Under the pieces are notes generated by a model. That model worked only from the letters and a program-made list of their open reading frames with translations. It was not told the DNA's origin and made no database searches. This document shows positions 27,301 to 37,502 of a stretch of 64,000 nucleotides of DNA, in pieces (the first letter of the stretch is position 1; every line of letters begins with the position of its first letter). Source of the DNA: Desulfamplus sp964425195. Its GTDB lineage: Bacteria > Desulfobacterota > Desulfobacteria > Desulfobacterales > Desulfobacteraceae. A program made the translations under genes and the position numbers. The DNA lies in the NCBI GenBank assembly GCA_964425195.1, contig CAYRLG010000019.1, positions 17,287-81,286 on the forward strand, in the 5' to 3' direction.

Positions 27301-29118
27301 ATGGAAGAGTATGATATTGATCAAGAAGTTCTTGCAGGTTTTATTGATGAAACTATGGAAAATCTTCAAGCAGCGGAGCAGATGTTTATCCATCTTGAGG
27401 AGAATCCTGATGATATTGAGATTGTAAACGCTATATTTAGACCTATTCACTCACTAAAAGGGACTTCTGGCTTTTTTGGGCTTATAAAGACTAAAGAGCT
27501 TGCCCATAGCATGGAGAATCTTCTTGATGCTGTAAGAAAAGGTCAAAAAAAGGCAACTAAAGAGGTTATCAATACTCTTTTGCCCGGAATTGATCAGTTA
27601 AATTTGATATTTCAAAATGTCCGATCAGGTGGAGATGAGATTCGAGATCAAGATGAGTTAGAAAAATATGAGAAAATCCATAAGCGGGTAGAAGAGATTT
27701 TATTCCATACTGACTCATCAGAGACGTTAAAATTAGCAACTGCTCAACTAAAAGAATCTCTCTTCCCACCTCTGGAAGAGGAGCAAATATCAGAAGAGAA
27801 AGAAGAGGTAACAGCAGAAGAGAGACCCGCACTTGATAGGAGAGGTGGAGATAGAAGACGTGGAGTTGATAGAAGAAGAGGCGATAGACGAGCTGATAAA
27901 AATCTTGAGACCGATAAAACAATGAGAGTTTCTGAAAAAAGTATAGACTCCTTTCTTGAGTATGTTGGTGAACTTGTTGTTGTTGAAGAGATGTTTAACT
28001 ATCTTCAGAAAAAATTTGCATCTCTCTCATTGGATCAAAACATTTCAAAAAATTTCAAAAGAGTGATAGAGACATTCAGCACTTTGTCAGATAGTCTTCG
28101 CAACAGTATCCTTGAGATCAGAAGTGTTCCAGCTCAAACACTGCTTCAAAAAGCTCCAAGAATTATCCGCACAGTTGCCGATGAGGCAGGAAAACTTGTT
28201 GATCTAACTATTGAAGGAGATAACATTAGAATTGATAAAAGCTATGTTGAGCTGCTTGATGCACCTTTAACACATATTGTTAGAAATGCAGTGGATCATG
28301 GTATTGAAACTCCTTCTGAACGTATTGCTGCTGGTAAACCTGAAAAAGGGAGCGTAAAAATTACAGTTCAAGAGAATAGAGAAAATATTGAGCTAATTGT
28401 CTCAGAAGATGGACGAGGTTTGAATTTACCTGCTATTGCAGCAAAGGCTTCTGAGATGGGGCTGATCGCTCGTGGTCAAAAATTGGATGAGAATAAAATA
28501 TTAGATATGATATTTATGTCTGGAGTATCTACTGCTAAAGAGGTTACCGAAGTCTCAGGTAGAGGGGTTGGAATGGATGTGGTTAAAAGAAACATCGATT
28601 CTGCCGGAGGCTTTATAAACGTTGAAACAAAAAAGGGGTGTGGAACAACATTTAAGATTACACTTCCTAAAAGTGTAAGTACCCAAATTGTTGATGGATT
28701 TTTGGTTAAATCTGGCAATGAAACCTATGTATTACCAATGGAGATTATAGGAGAGTCTTTTGTTCCTGAAAAGAAAGATATCAGCACAGTAAGCGGGGGT
28801 AAAGGTGAGATGGTTCTTCGGAGAGGTGTGCTTATGTCGGTTGTCCATCTTTCAAAGGTTCTTGGTAATACTATTGATTTAAATGGTGCTGCTGTTATAT
28901 CAGAGCAAACTGCCAATAAAGTGATGATAACCATTGAGATGGGTGAAAAGAACTATGCCCTATGTGTTGATGACATTCTTGGTGTTCAAAAGGTTGTTGT
29001 TAAACATGTTGAGGCTCTACCAGTTGAATCAGACTGCTTTGAAGGGGCTGCCATGATGGGAGATGGAAGTGTTGCTATGATCATATCTTTAGAAGGTCTC
29101 AAAAAGATTGCGGCTTAG
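27301..29118 (+). CDS. CheA-like histidine kinase
   Basis: The start is set at the ATG with GGGG upstream; it gives 605 residues. Domains in order: an HPt domain with phosphoacceptor His50 in RPIHSLKGTSGFFG; a highly basic Asp-Arg-rich linker near residues 180-205; a dimerisation domain (SIDSFLEYVGELVVVEE); a GHKL ATPase with HIVRNAVDHGIE, DGRGLNL and GRGVGMDVV; and a C-terminal CheW-like domain. There is no P2 domain. It resembles CheA of alternative signalling systems. No CheW, receptor, CheR or CheB gene is nearby. It is adjacent to the single receiver, its likely phospho-acceptor, and to an NtrC system, so a role outside motility is likely. Confidence 0.88.
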   Translation: MEEYDIDQEVLAGFIDETMENLQAAEQMFIHLEENPDDIEIVNAIFRPIHSLKGTSGFFGLIKTKELAHSMENLLDAVRKGQKKATKEVINTLLPGIDQLNLIFQNVRSGGDEIRDQDELEKYEKIHKRVEEILFHTDSSETLKLATAQLKESLFPPLEEEQISEEKEEVTAEERPALDRRGGDRRRGVDRRRGDRRADKNLETDKTMRVSEKSIDSFLEYVGELVVVEEMFNYLQKKFASLSLDQNISKNFKRVIETFSTLSDSLRNSILEIRSVPAQTLLQKAPRIIRTVADEAGKLVDLTIEGDNIRIDKSYVELLDAPLTHIVRNAVDHGIETPSERIAAGKPEKGSVKITVQENRENIELIVSEDGRGLNLPAIAAKASEMGLIARGQKLDENKILDMIFMSGVSTAKEVTEVSGRGVGMDVVKRNIDSAGGFINVETKKGCGTTFKITLPKSVSTQIVDGFLVKSGNETYVLPMEIIGESFVPEKKDISTVSGGKGEMVLRRGVLMSVVHLSKVLGNTIDLNGAAVISEQTANKVMITIEMGEKNYALCVDDILGVQKVVVKHVEALPVESDCFEGAAMMGDGSVAMIISLEGLKKIAA

Positions 29119-29131
29119 AGGCTCTTAAACA

Positions 29132-30688
29132 ATGAAAAACTTTCAAATGATAACTCTAAGATCAATAATTCTCTATATTTTTATCACAATGGTTTCTGTG
29201 GCAATGGTTGGGAGCACCTTAACACTATGGTACACCTATCAGATGGATAATCTTCTTGTGAGTGTAGTAAAAAAAGATATGGTACTCTATAAATCTGTCC
29301 AAGATATGGAGCTTGCCCTTGCAAATCAAAAGGGCTTTTTGACATATTACTTAGTTGATGGTGATGCTAAATGGTTGGAGTACCTTGGACAGTATAGGGC
29401 TATGTTTAAACAAAGTTATGAAGAGGCTATCTCTTTAAAGATCAGCGATACTCAATCTTTAGCTCTTAAGTCTATTGAGTCTGAATATATCAAGTATATT
29501 GATGCAAAAGATCACGTAATAGAAGATTATAGGCAAGATAAAAGTGCATCTTCTGAATCTGAAGATAAAGAGAGAATAAATATCTCTGCTATGCACTCTG
29601 ACCAGAGAGCACGTTTTTTCAACCTTTTGAATATGTGCAAAGAGTTTAAGCAGAGCCTTTGGACTGTTATTCAAGAGAAAGAGCGTAACCACTATGATAA
29701 CTCTGAAAAACTTAGAATGATGGTCTTTAGTGCAATACTATTTTTTATGCTTTTAGGTGCTCTATTTCTATTTATTTTATACATAAAGATACTTGAGCCA
29801 ATTAGAGATCTTGCAATTGAAACAGGAAGTTCTCCTGTGGATAGTTCAAAAAATGAGGTAGTCTCTTTAAGTCACTCATTAAAAGAGATGATGAAAGATT
29901 ATGGCAACACTCATGATGAACTTAAGCGAAGCAGAAAACATCTTGTTCAAGCAGAGCGTATGGCAATGGTGGGTGAGCTTGCAGCTGGTGTTGCCCATAC
30001 AATTAGAAATCCATTTACATCTATAAAGATGAGACTATTCTCTCTAAATCGATCTTTTGAGCTGTCTGATGTTCAAAATGAAGACCTTGAAGTTATAGGA
30101 GAGGAGATAAGCCGTATTGATAAAATCGTGCAGAATTTCCTTGAATTTGCAAGAACTCCAAAGTTAAGCCTAAAAACATGCACCTTTGAGAGTGTTGTAA
30201 ATTCTGTTATTACCCTTGTTGAATATAGACTTAAACAGCAAAATGTGGAGATATCGTACATTTCAGACAAAAATCTCCCCTTAGTTGCAATGGATCCAGA
30301 CAGAATAAGAGAGGCTCTTCTTAATCTTATTACTAATGCGTGTGAATCAATGGATAGCGGGTTTGACACTTTAAACACAGCAAAGAGTTCATTTAAGATT
30401 ATAATCTCTCAAAAACTTGGAGACGATCCTGAATTAGGAGAAGTTCTCTGTTTGAGCGTTAAAGATAGTGGTCCCGGTATTCCTGAACATATTTTAGAAA
30501 AGATCGCCAAACCTTTTTTTACTACCAAAGAGGATGGATCTGGGTTGGGTTTGAGTATAGTTGATAGGATTGTTAAAGAGCATGGCGGAACCCTTACTGT
30601 AATTTCAGAGGGTGAGGGTAAAGGGGCAGAGTTTATTCTGAAGATACCGGTAAAAAGAGGTTGGGATGAAGAGAATTCTGATAATTGA
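29132..30688 (+). CDS. Membrane sensor histidine kinase (NtrB-like)
   Basis: This 518-residue kinase has an N-terminal transmembrane helix (about 10-32), a mostly helical extracytoplasmic domain of about 160 residues (four-helix-bundle type), and a second helix near 194-216. A short linker leads to HisKA with the phosphorylated His289 (GELAAGVAHTIRNPFTSIKM) and HATPase with NLITNACESM, DSGPGIP and TKEDGSGLGLSIVDRIV. It should phosphorylate the NtrC-type protein encoded next, whose start it overlaps by 23 bases. The external ligand is unknown; the bundle-type sensor is seen in receptors for small molecules. Confidence 0.9.
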   Translation: MKNFQMITLRSIILYIFITMVSVAMVGSTLTLWYTYQMDNLLVSVVKKDMVLYKSVQDMELALANQKGFLTYYLVDGDAKWLEYLGQYRAMFKQSYEEAISLKISDTQSLALKSIESEYIKYIDAKDHVIEDYRQDKSASSESEDKERINISAMHSDQRARFFNLLNMCKEFKQSLWTVIQEKERNHYDNSEKLRMMVFSAILFFMLLGALFLFILYIKILEPIRDLAIETGSSPVDSSKNEVVSLSHSLKEMMKDYGNTHDELKRSRKHLVQAERMAMVGELAAGVAHTIRNPFTSIKMRLFSLNRSFELSDVQNEDLEVIGEEISRIDKIVQNFLEFARTPKLSLKTCTFESVVNSVITLVEYRLKQQNVEISYISDKNLPLVAMDPDRIREALLNLITNACESMDSGFDTLNTAKSSFKIIISQKLGDDPELGEVLCLSVKDSGPGIPEHILEKIAKPFFTTKEDGSGLGLSIVDRIVKEHGGTLTVISEGEGKGAEFILKIPVKRGWDEENSDN

Positions 30689-32126
30689 TGATGATAAACA
30701 GTTAAGTTTAAGTTTCAGAAAAATTTTAGGACAAGATGGCTATGATACCTATGCTGCCTACACTGGTGGTGAAGGAATTACAATGGTCGATTTAGTAAAG
30801 CCAGACCTTGTTATTTTAGATATTCGCCTTCCTGACATGAGTGGAATGGAGGTATTTGAGGCTATCCATCCTAAACATCCCAAATTGCCAGTTATCATAA
30901 TCACTGCACACGGAACAACTGAAACAGCTATTCAGGCAATTAAAAACGGGGCATTTGACTATATCTACAAACCTTTTGATGTACCAGAGATGCTAACTCT
31001 TATAGAAAAAGGTATTGAAGCAGGACGCTGCATGTCCTCTCCTGTTGATGTTAACCCTGACGAGGAGCTATTTACACAACGGGAGGCTATTGTTGGAAAT
31101 AGCCCTCAGATGCTTACAATATATAAAGAGATTGGAAGAGTTGCCTCTACTGATGCAACAGTGTTGATACGTGGTGAATCTGGTACAGGAAAAGAGCTTG
31201 CAGCAAGAGCTGTATATCACTACTCAGCACGTTCTGAAAAACCTTTCATGGTTATAAACTGCGTTGCAATTCCTGAAACTCTGCTTGAGAGCGAACTTTT
31301 TGGCTATGAAAAAGGGGCTTTTACAGGAGCATCGCACCGTCGTGTAGGTAAAATAGAGCAAGCACGAGGAGGTACTGTTTTTCTTGATGAGATAGGCGAT
31401 ATGCCTATGAATATCCAGGCAAAATTTTTACGCCTTTTGCAGGAGAACAGCATTGAGCGTCTTGGAGGAAGAGATGTTGTATCTGTGGATGTGCGTATTA
31501 TTGCAGCAACAAATCGTGATTTAGAAAAAGCTGTAGCCAACGGCACATTTAGAGAAGACCTCTATTACAGACTACAGGTTGTGACAATAACGCTACCTCC
31601 TCTTCGTGAAAGAAAGGGTGATATTGCCATTTTATCAAACTATATTCTTACCCGTATAGCAGCAGAGATGGGTACAATCAATCCTGGTATATCTTCTAAA
31701 GCTATGGATAAACTTAACGCTTATGAATGGCCAGGCAATATAAGAGAGATGTCCAATGTTCTTAAAAAAGCGATGATCTTTAATAGAGGAGTACCAATTG
31801 AGGCAGAAGATTTAAGCATTAATGAATTGAATATATGCACAGAAGGGATCGGAGTTGATAGTTTTATCCCATTCTCTACCACTAATAACAAAGAGGATGG
31901 GGTACGCCAATGGATACGTCAATGCCTTTTGTCAGAAAATAGCGACAAGGTTTTTGACTCATGTTTGGATTATGTTGCAGAGCTTCTTGTTATAGAGTCT
32001 TTGAATATCACAGGCGGTAACAGATCTAAAGCTGCAAAGCTGCTTGGTATATCAAGACCCACTTTTCACTCAAAGATTGAGAAGTACCAGATAAAAATAG
32101 GAAGCAATATTGATATTGATAGATAG
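30666..32126 (+). CDS. Sigma-54-dependent response regulator (NtrC family)
   Basis: This 486-residue protein has a receiver domain with phosphoacceptor near residue 52 (LVILDIRLPDMSGM). A sigma-54 AAA+ domain follows, with Walker A GESGTGKE near 170-177, the GAFTGAS loop near 217-223 and Walker B GGTVFLDEIGDMP. A C-terminal Fis-type helix-turn-helix reads GGNRSKAAKLLGISRPTFHSK. The GAFTGA loop is intact, so it should activate sigma-54 holoenzyme. It lies 31 bases upstream of the Ehr genes. A candidate target promoter with -24/-12 elements is at 40123-40138, upstream of the universal stress genes. Confidence 0.93.
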   Translation: MKRILIIDDDKQLSLSFRKILGQDGYDTYAAYTGGEGITMVDLVKPDLVILDIRLPDMSGMEVFEAIHPKHPKLPVIIITAHGTTETAIQAIKNGAFDYIYKPFDVPEMLTLIEKGIEAGRCMSSPVDVNPDEELFTQREAIVGNSPQMLTIYKEIGRVASTDATVLIRGESGTGKELAARAVYHYSARSEKPFMVINCVAIPETLLESELFGYEKGAFTGASHRRVGKIEQARGGTVFLDEIGDMPMNIQAKFLRLLQENSIERLGGRDVVSVDVRIIAATNRDLEKAVANGTFREDLYYRLQVVTITLPPLRERKGDIAILSNYILTRIAAEMGTINPGISSKAMDKLNAYEWPGNIREMSNVLKKAMIFNRGVPIEAEDLSINELNICTEGIGVDSFIPFSTTNNKEDGVRQWIRQCLLSENSDKVFDSCLDYVAELLVIESLNITGGNRSKAAKLLGISRPTFHSKIEKYQIKIGSNIDIDR

Positions 32127-32157
32127 TAAATTATATATTTTGCTTTTGGAGATTTAA

Positions 32158-34281
32158 ATGAATCTTTTTTTTCTTTCGCTACTCACAATATTTGCAGGGG
32201 GGCTACTCTCTCCTCTTTTAAGACACCACTTTAAAATTATGAGATGGATATCGACAAGTTTCATAACCGCAGGCTCAATTTTAGGACTTATTTATGCTGG
32301 TTCTATACTACTTAATAAACCCGCAAGCCTTAATATTGACAATTATACTACATCTTTTAACTATCTTGAGATTTTTACTATCTCATTTAAGGTTGACAAC
32401 CTTTCTGCTTTTTTTCTGCTTATTATATTTCTAATCTCTTTAATGACATCTATTTACAGTTTTCACTATATGAACAAAGCTGAAAATAGTTTGGCAACAT
32501 CGGTGAACTATCTCTTTTTTAGCCTTCTTATTCTATCGATCTGTTTTGTTGTTACAGCTTCAAATATGATAGCATTTATGTTCTCATGGGAGATGATGTC
32601 TATCTCTTCCTTTTTCTTAGTTATATATAACTATAAATCTAAAGAGAACCGAAGAGCTGGTTATCTATACTTTATCTTCTCACATATCGGAGCAATGTTT
32701 ATTCTGTCTTCTTTTGCTCTTTTATATACATTTACAGGTGATTTTGCTTTTAGTCAGGCTACCAATTTTACTACCAATTTTCTCTCTAAAAATCTTATTC
32801 CTCACAACCTAATCTCCCATATTTTTATTCATGACAATATAAAACTCCTAATTTTTATACTTGCATTTATTGGATTTGGATCAAAAGCTGGTATTTTTCC
32901 ATTTCATGTATGGCTGCCACACGCCCATCCGGCAGCATCAAGTCATATCTCTGCACTTATGTCTGGTGTTATGATTAAAACTGGCATTTATGGCATTATC
33001 AGAATTTACTCTATTCTCGATTTCTCTATAGATATAGGAGCCAATCCAGAAAGCATCATAGGTAGTGCCCAAATTATAGGATATATCGTAATTGTTGCTG
33101 GAATTGTTTCAGGAATACTTGGGGTTGTTTATGCTTTGGGTCAGCATGACATAAAAAGGCTACTTGCCTATTCCAGTATTGAAAATATTGGCATTATTCT
33201 TATTGGTATTGGCATCGGTATGGTTGGTGTCTCCTATAAAAACCATGTAATGGCTCTTTTAGGTTTTTCAGGTGGACTTTTTCATGTTTTTAACCATGCT
33301 ATATTTAAATCACTTCTATTTATGGGAGCAGGTGTGGTTCTCCACAAAACAGGTTCACGTTCAATTGATGCTCTTGGAGGACTTATTAAAAAGATGCGAA
33401 TAACTGGTATCACATTTCTTATAGGCTCAATTGCCATTTCAGGGCTTCCACCTTTTAACGGCTTTGTAAGTGAATTTTTCATATATATAGCCTCTTTCAA
33501 GGGGGCGACTACCAACTTATTTGCCGTAAATAGTATTGCTATGAGTCATCTGACATTTCCGATAGCAACTATTGCAATCATAAGTATTGCTATTATTGGA
33601 GGTCTCTCTTTAGCTTGTTTTACAAAAGTGATTGGAGTTGTATTTCAAGGAGAGCCTCGAACACGTGCGGCTGAAAACGTGAATGAAAAAGGTTTAACAA
33701 TGCTATTTCCAATGGTTGTGCTTGCAAGTTTGTGTCTTGTAATCGGTGTCTTTCCTAAATACCCGCTTTTGCTTACAATTAAAGCTGTAACAGAGCTATT
33801 TAGAGAGGCATTAGGAACAGAAGCTGCGATTATTGAATTAACAAGCAATATAACAGAAATGGCAGCCACTATTTCTAATGCCACCCTACTCTTTATTTTA
33901 GTCATTATAATAACTATCATGCTTCGTCACTTTGCATATAGAGATAAACCAGTTACAAGATCATCAACATGGGGATGTGGATTTACAAAACCAACAGCCA
34001 AGATGCAATATACAGGATCATCTTATGCTGCCTCAATTGTTCAATTTTTCAAACCATTTGCTCCGATTTATGAAGAATATGCACCTGTAAAAGGCAGAAT
34101 GGCTGGCAAATCACACTATCAGAGTCATATCAACGATATCGCAGAACTTCAGATGGATAGAGTAACCTTAAAACCTGTGCTCTTTCTATTTAATAAGCTC
34201 CACTGGATTCAGCATGGAGATATTCATCTTTATATAGGATACATACTTCTTGCCATAATTGTGGCGATGTTTTTTGTGTAA
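32158..34281 (+). CDS. Hydrogenase-4/Ehr complex antiporter-like subunit (HyfB/NuoL type)
   Basis: This 707-residue membrane protein has about 16 helices and belongs to the Mrp antiporter/NuoL-NuoM family. Key features are SWEMMSISSFFLVIYN (conserved Glu of helix 5), KAGIFPFHVWLPHAHPAASSHISALMSGVMIK (helix 7-8 lysine/histidine region), LAYSSIENIGII and FNHAIFKSLLFMGAG. A long hydrophilic tail near 600-680 with GCGF and ARMQYTGSSYA-like sequence is typical of HyfB. It should carry ion translocation. It is the first structural gene after the NtrC-type regulator. The gap is 31 bases. Confidence 0.9.
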   Translation: MNLFFLSLLTIFAGGLLSPLLRHHFKIMRWISTSFITAGSILGLIYAGSILLNKPASLNIDNYTTSFNYLEIFTISFKVDNLSAFFLLIIFLISLMTSIYSFHYMNKAENSLATSVNYLFFSLLILSICFVVTASNMIAFMFSWEMMSISSFFLVIYNYKSKENRRAGYLYFIFSHIGAMFILSSFALLYTFTGDFAFSQATNFTTNFLSKNLIPHNLISHIFIHDNIKLLIFILAFIGFGSKAGIFPFHVWLPHAHPAASSHISALMSGVMIKTGIYGIIRIYSILDFSIDIGANPESIIGSAQIIGYIVIVAGIVSGILGVVYALGQHDIKRLLAYSSIENIGIILIGIGIGMVGVSYKNHVMALLGFSGGLFHVFNHAIFKSLLFMGAGVVLHKTGSRSIDALGGLIKKMRITGITFLIGSIAISGLPPFNGFVSEFFIYIASFKGATTNLFAVNSIAMSHLTFPIATIAIISIAIIGGLSLACFTKVIGVVFQGEPRTRAAENVNEKGLTMLFPMVVLASLCLVIGVFPKYPLLLTIKAVTELFREALGTEAAIIELTSNITEMAATISNATLLFILVIIITIMLRHFAYRDKPVTRSSTWGCGFTKPTAKMQYTGSSYAASIVQFFKPFAPIYEEYAPVKGRMAGKSHYQSHINDIAELQMDRVTLKPVLFLFNKLHWIQHGDIHLYIGYILLAIIVAMFFV

Positions 34282-34322
34282 AATGTGTAAAAGATAATTA
34301 AATAAAACAGTTGGAAAAACTT

Positions 34323-35249
34323 ATGATTGAATCAATTTTACTATGGATTATTGGAATTATCACTGCGCCTTTTTTTTCTGCGGTGATTCTTAAAGTCAAG
34401 GCGTTCTTTGGAGGAAAAAAAGGACCGCCAATTTTTATCAACTACTACACCCTTATAAAGCTTTTTAAAAAAGGCTCTGTTTACAGCACAAGTACAACAT
34501 TTATATTTAAACTTGGACCAATTATATCATTTGCTACTGCCCTTACTGCCTTAATGTTTTTACCCATTTTTGGACATAGACCGTTATTCTCATTTCAAGG
34601 AGATATTATCTTTGTACTCTATCTTTTAGGATTGGGACGTTTTTTCACAATTGCTGCTGCAATGGATACAGCATCTCCATTTGAAGGTATGGGAGCGGCA
34701 AGAGAGGCTTTCTTTCCAATTATCTGTGAAGCTACAATGTTTATGATTTTCATTCTTTTTTATAAACTTACAGGTAATCTAAATCTTGACAGTTACTTTA
34801 GAGGAGAGAATCCTTTATATCTATGGAATATGGCAGGAACTTCAATAGTTTTTATTGTTATTGCACTTTTTATTGTTCTTTTAACAGAAAACTCCCGTGT
34901 TCCAGTTGATGATCCTGCAACCCATCTCGAACTTACCATGATCCATGAAGTTATGATTCTTGATCACAGTGGTCCAGATTTAGCTCTCATTGAACTTGGT
35001 TCTTTTATCAAACTCTTTTTCTATTCAACGATGATATCAAGCATTATTCTACCTTTTCAAAGGGAGGGGATATTTTCACCATACGCTCTTTTCTTAGGGT
35101 TTACTTCCATGATAATTGTCTATGGTTGTGTGGGGGTTATGGAGTCTGTAGTTGCTCGTTATAAAATGGATAAGGTTCCAAAATTTATTCTTACATCATT
35201 TGCATTAGCATTTTTTGCAACAGTTATAACCTTTGAATTTATGAAGTGA
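34323..35249 (+). CDS. Hydrogenase-4/Ehr complex membrane subunit (HyfC/NuoH type)
   Basis: This protein of about 308 residues has eight hydrophobic helices and matches NuoH/HyfC/HycD. It shows KVKAFFGGKKGPPIFINYYTLIKLFKKG near the start, AAAMDTASPFEGMGAAREA, and TENSRVPVDDPATHLELTMIHEVMILDHSG with the conserved acidic residues of the quinone-like cavity. It anchors the peripheral arm to the antiporter subunits. The start is uncertain: an ATG at 34323 is chosen, but a TTG at 34311 is also possible, with no strong ribosome binding site for either. Confidence 0.88.
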   Translation: MIESILLWIIGIITAPFFSAVILKVKAFFGGKKGPPIFINYYTLIKLFKKGSVYSTSTTFIFKLGPIISFATALTALMFLPIFGHRPLFSFQGDIIFVLYLLGLGRFFTIAAAMDTASPFEGMGAAREAFFPIICEATMFMIFILFYKLTGNLNLDSYFRGENPLYLWNMAGTSIVFIVIALFIVLLTENSRVPVDDPATHLELTMIHEVMILDHSGPDLALIELGSFIKLFFYSTMISSIILPFQREGIFSPYALFLGFTSMIIVYGCVGVMESVVARYKMDKVPKFILTSFALAFFATVITFEFMK

Positions 35250-35333
35250 TAATTTTTATAACTCTATGGATGTAGTTCTCATAGGTATAAAAGCTAAGTT
35301 TATGAACTATTAAAATATAGGAGTTTTTTATTA

Positions 35334-35975
35334 ATGCTCTATTCCGTTGACACAGTTTTATCATTAGCACTTCTTTCAAGCCTATTTGCACTTGGCTCAA
35401 GCCGTCTTCCGGGACTTATAAAAGTTGTCGCTTTTCAGGGGATCGTTGTATCGCTAATACCAATAGTTATTGAGTATAATCTTACAAACTCAGCTTTAAC
35501 TTTTTACATATTTAGCATGACAATCAGAGGAGTTATCATTCCTCTTTGCATATACCTTCTCATAAGAAAAATAGCTATACGCCGTGAGGTTCAGCCTATA
35601 GTAGGGTATAACGCATCTCTATTTGCCGGTCTTGTGCTTATTGTAGCCTCATCAATTATAAATCATAGACTCGATCTGCCAGCAACAACAAACAGCGTTC
35701 TTCTAATGCCAACAGCTATTACCATTCTTGTAACTGGTATGTTTATTTTGATGGCACGGCGAAATGCAATAGCCATGGTACTTGGTTATATTATGATGGA
35801 AAATGGCATATATCTTGTAGGAACAACATTTTCAGTAGGAACTCACCATATTGTTGAATTTGGTATTCTTCTTGATATCCTTGCTGGCGTTATGATCATG
35901 GCTATCATGCTTGAAAACATGAAACAGAAATTTGATGATGTTGATACTGTATTTTTGAGCGAGTTAAAAGAATAA
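35334..35975 (+). CDS. Hydrogenase-4/Ehr complex membrane subunit (HyfE type)
   Basis: This 213-residue membrane protein has about six helices and matches HyfE, which combines a NuoK-like segment. Visible features are SLLFALGSSRLPGLIKVVAFQG-like start (SSLFALGSSRLPG), ARRNAIAMVLGYIMMENGIYLVG, with Glu in a helix as in NuoK, and VGTHHIVEFGILLDILAGVMIMAIM. It is part of the membrane arm. An 84-base gap separates it from the HyfC-type gene; a TATAGGAG site precedes its ATG. Confidence 0.85.
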   Translation: MLYSVDTVLSLALLSSLFALGSSRLPGLIKVVAFQGIVVSLIPIVIEYNLTNSALTFYIFSMTIRGVIIPLCIYLLIRKIAIRREVQPIVGYNASLFAGLVLIVASSIINHRLDLPATTNSVLLMPTAITILVTGMFILMARRNAIAMVLGYIMMENGIYLVGTTFSVGTHHIVEFGILLDILAGVMIMAIMLENMKQKFDDVDTVFLSELKE

Positions 35976-35994
35976 GGAGTTAGGTTCTCTAATC

Positions 35995-37500
35995 ATGGTT
36001 AAAATTCTCATATTGCTTCCATTTATTGCTGGTATCTCTGCATTTTTTATCTCAAAAAGAGCAGGACGTTTATTATTAGTTATAACTGCTGCCATTCATC
36101 TTATTACTTCAATTCTATTGTGGATAAAAAGAACTCCTCCGCCTTTTCCAGACTATTTTGCCATTACGCCAGAAGGACTTTTATCACTGCTTGTAATATC
36201 TTTGCTCTTTTTTCTGATATCTATCTACTCAATCGGCTATCTTAAGGTTGAATCTGCCCATGTTTTATTAAACACTACAGAGGCTATTCAGTCTGAAAAA
36301 ATTTTTATTGGTTCAATGCTAATATTTCTGGCAACTATGACTATGGTAACTCTATCAGACCATATAATGGTTATGTGGATAGCTATAGAGGCAACCACAA
36401 TTGCAAGTGCTCCTCTTATATACTCCCACAGAACAGCTGAATCACTTGAAGCTACTTGGAAATATGTGATTATATGCTCTGTTGGTATTGCAATGGCTCT
36501 TTTAGGGTCGATTTTTATTGCAATCTCTATGGATGTTGGAAAGGTAATTGTGCCAGCCTCTTTTTCAGATATAACATCAGTTGCAAAACAGCTTGATCCA
36601 ATGTGGTTAAAAACTGGATTTGTATTTATACTTGTTGGATATGGAACAAAAATGGGATTGGCTCCAATGCACACATGGCTTCCTGATGCCCATTCTGAAG
36701 CTCCAAGCCCAGCATCAGCTCTCTTATCAGGTGTTTTACTTAACTGTGCCTATCTTGGAATTTTTAAGACAAACAAAATAATGCACAGTGCGGGTCTTGG
36801 CGATTTTTCTGGAAATATTTTAATGGCTTTTGGTCTTATTTCAATTATTGCTGCTGCAACCTTTATAATGAAACAGACCGAATATAAGAGACTTCTTGCA
36901 TACTCAAGCATTGAAAATATGGGGATAATTGCTTTTGGCACCGGTGTCGGAGGAATGGGAGCTTATGGAGCGATACTATGCCTTATCCACCACAGTCTTA
37001 TAAAATCATCACTATTTTTAATATCTGGCAACATACTTATTGGGTATGGAAGTAAGTTTATTAAAAAGACGGGTAATATGGTAAAATTTATGCCAAAAAG
37101 TTTTGTAGTTCTTTTTGCTGGCTTTATAGGTATTGCAGGATTACCGCCATTTGGCATATTTATTGGGGAATTTTTTATTATAATGGCTGCTTTTCGTTCT
37201 GGTCACTTTGTAGGAGTTGGAATTTTTATCTTTACATTGTGCGTAATATTTGCAGGATTTTCTAATCAGATAATGAAAATTTCGTTTGGTCCATCAGAGC
37301 ATAGTAGTGAAGAGTCAAAACTAAGTAAAATCGATAGAGATAAAATCAATTTAGATAATTTTAATATAGAAGAGAGTGCAAGTATGATAGTACCTCAATA
37401 TCTGCTGCTAATAACATCAATAGTATTGTGCTTATGGATGCCTGATTCACTCTATCAGACAATTATAAATGCAGTAGCATCTATGGGAGGATTAAAATAA
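35995..37500 (+). CDS. Hydrogenase-4/Ehr complex antiporter-like subunit (HyfF/NuoN type)
   Basis: This 501-residue membrane protein of the NuoN/NuoM/MrpD family has about 14 helices. It shows MVMWIAIEATTIASAPLIY (conserved Glu in helix 5), GTKMGLAPMHTWLPDAHSEAPSPASALLSGVLLN (helix 7 region), LAYSSIENMGIIAFG and LIHHSLIKSSLFLISGNI. A polar Ser/Lys/Asp-rich loop lies near residues 428-460, between the last helices. It gives the complex a second antiporter-like unit, so two ion paths are possible. The downstream large-subunit gene starts 2 bases after its stop. Confidence 0.9.
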   Translation: MVKILILLPFIAGISAFFISKRAGRLLLVITAAIHLITSILLWIKRTPPPFPDYFAITPEGLLSLLVISLLFFLISIYSIGYLKVESAHVLLNTTEAIQSEKIFIGSMLIFLATMTMVTLSDHIMVMWIAIEATTIASAPLIYSHRTAESLEATWKYVIICSVGIAMALLGSIFIAISMDVGKVIVPASFSDITSVAKQLDPMWLKTGFVFILVGYGTKMGLAPMHTWLPDAHSEAPSPASALLSGVLLNCAYLGIFKTNKIMHSAGLGDFSGNILMAFGLISIIAAATFIMKQTEYKRLLAYSSIENMGIIAFGTGVGGMGAYGAILCLIHHSLIKSSLFLISGNILIGYGSKFIKKTGNMVKFMPKSFVVLFAGFIGIAGLPPFGIFIGEFFIIMAAFRSGHFVGVGIFIFTLCVIFAGFSNQIMKISFGPSEHSSEESKLSKIDRDKINLDNFNIEESASMIVPQYLLLITSIVLCLWMPDSLYQTIINAVASMGGLK

Positions 37501-37502
37501 TA

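Noticed and set aside
26798..29118. Chemotaxis operon reading for the receiver and CheA-like genes
   Set aside because: No CheW, CheR, CheB or receptor gene is adjacent, and the genes lead into a sigma-54 system and a membrane energy complex.
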